A stretch of DNA of 6,637 nucleotides, from assembly GCA_946481475.1 (NCBI GenBank), contig CAMLOB010000229.1:1-6637 (forward strand), in the 5' to 3' direction. Positions 6,388 through 6,637 of the stretch are shown in pieces. Source of the stretch: an uncultured Chlorobiota bacterium (GTDB lineage: Bacteria; Bacteroidota; Kapaibacteriia; OLB7). Numbering within the stretch: the stretch's first letter is position 1; each line of letters begins with the position of its first letter. Both the position numbers and the translations under genes were made by a program. The notes under the pieces were generated by a model. The model worked only from the letters and a program-made list of their open reading frames with translations. It was not told the origin of the DNA and made no database searches.

Positions 6388-6637
6388 GTGAACCAACCAG
6401 TTATTCTCGGCGGCGGGGTTGCCGGTATTGCCGCGGCGGTGGAGCTTGCCGAAGCCGGTGCCGAACCCATTCTTATCGAGTCCCGCCCCTATCTCGGCGG
6501 ACGGGTCCGCTCGTTTGTTCATCGGGAGACCGGAGATGAGATCGATAACGGTCGGCATCTGATGATGGGGTCTTACCGGGAGACGTTTGCTCTGCTTGAT
6601 CGTCTCGGAACCCGACACCTTCTTGCCGTTCAGCCCG
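6388..6637 (+). CDS. hpnE: Hydroxysqualene dehydroxylase HpnE, N-terminal part (cut by window edge)
   Basis: The first 83 residues of an FAD-dependent amine oxidase-type enzyme, running off the right edge. Seen: the dinucleotide-binding GxGxxG motif G8-G-G10-V-A-G13, acidic E31 at the end of the second strand, GGR (37-39), and DNGRHLMMGSY (53-63). That last motif (iDnGqHvl.GcY in relatives) is distinctive of HpnE rather than of general phytoene desaturases. HpnE reduces hydroxysqualene to squalene, the last step of the HpnCDE route feeding hopanoid or other triterpene synthesis, and acts at the membrane. The start is GTG at 6388: an in-frame TAA at 6376-6378 rules out anything earlier, and a weak AGG lies upstream. 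hpnC/hpnD, if linked, would lie beyond the window. A related carotenoid desaturase is the main alternative. Confidence 0.8.
   Translation, partial: MNQPVILGGGVAGIAAAVELAEAGAEPILIESRPYLGGRVRSFVHRETGDEIDNGRHLMMGSYRETFALLDRLGTRHLLAVQP

Overview
The window reads as chromosomal DNA from a Bacteroidota-type (FCB group) bacterium. The strongest clue is the minus-strand gene at 4764-6173. It encodes a secreted Asp-box propeller ending in what looks like a type IX secretion (T9SS) type A sorting domain, a system confined to that superphylum. Shine-Dalgarno signals are mostly weak or absent, which fits. Base composition is GC-rich and the start of a squalene/hopanoid gene is present, so a GC-rich lineage (for example Ignavibacteria/Kapabacteria-like or Rhodothermia-like) is more likely than a classic AT-rich Bacteroides. 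This placement is inference.

Layout, left to right. (1) 48-980 (+): an outer-membrane beta-barrel protein related to the MetA-pathway/'transporter' barrel family. (2) 1062-2183 (+) and 2194-2568 (+): a tight two-gene unit encoding a Tat-exported, probably lipid-anchored molybdopterin oxidoreductase of the sulfite oxidase fold and a small lipoprotein c-type cytochrome that probably takes its electrons. (3) 2677-4548 (+): a 623-residue fusion of a homocysteine S-methyltransferase-like domain and methylenetetrahydrofolate reductase, the YitJ architecture. (4) 4549-4763: a convergent intergenic stretch with a possible 46-codon membrane microprotein ORF and a terminator-like hairpin for the gene coming from the right. 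(5) 4764-6173 (-): the T9SS-sorted propeller protein. (6) 6174-6387: a divergent intergenic region with a strong inverted repeat and no promoter I can call with confidence. (7) 6388 to the right edge (+): the start of hpnE (hydroxysqualene dehydroxylase), with a GTG start.

How the genes work together: genes 1-3 could form a periplasmic/outer-membrane redox module (barrel, molybdoenzyme, cytochrome), although only genes 2 and 3 are tightly coupled. The MetF-type fusion belongs to one-carbon/methionine metabolism, the propeller is an exported surface protein, and hpnE belongs to squalene/hopanoid or related triterpene synthesis.

The most notable observation is in the fusion protein. Its methyltransferase half has lost all three cysteines that bind the catalytic zinc in this family (NC became NG; GGCCG became GADGG), while the reductase half keeps its key residues. 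This suggests a pseudoenzyme or a repurposed domain. I found no CRISPR array, tRNA, rRNA, insertion sequence or defence system.
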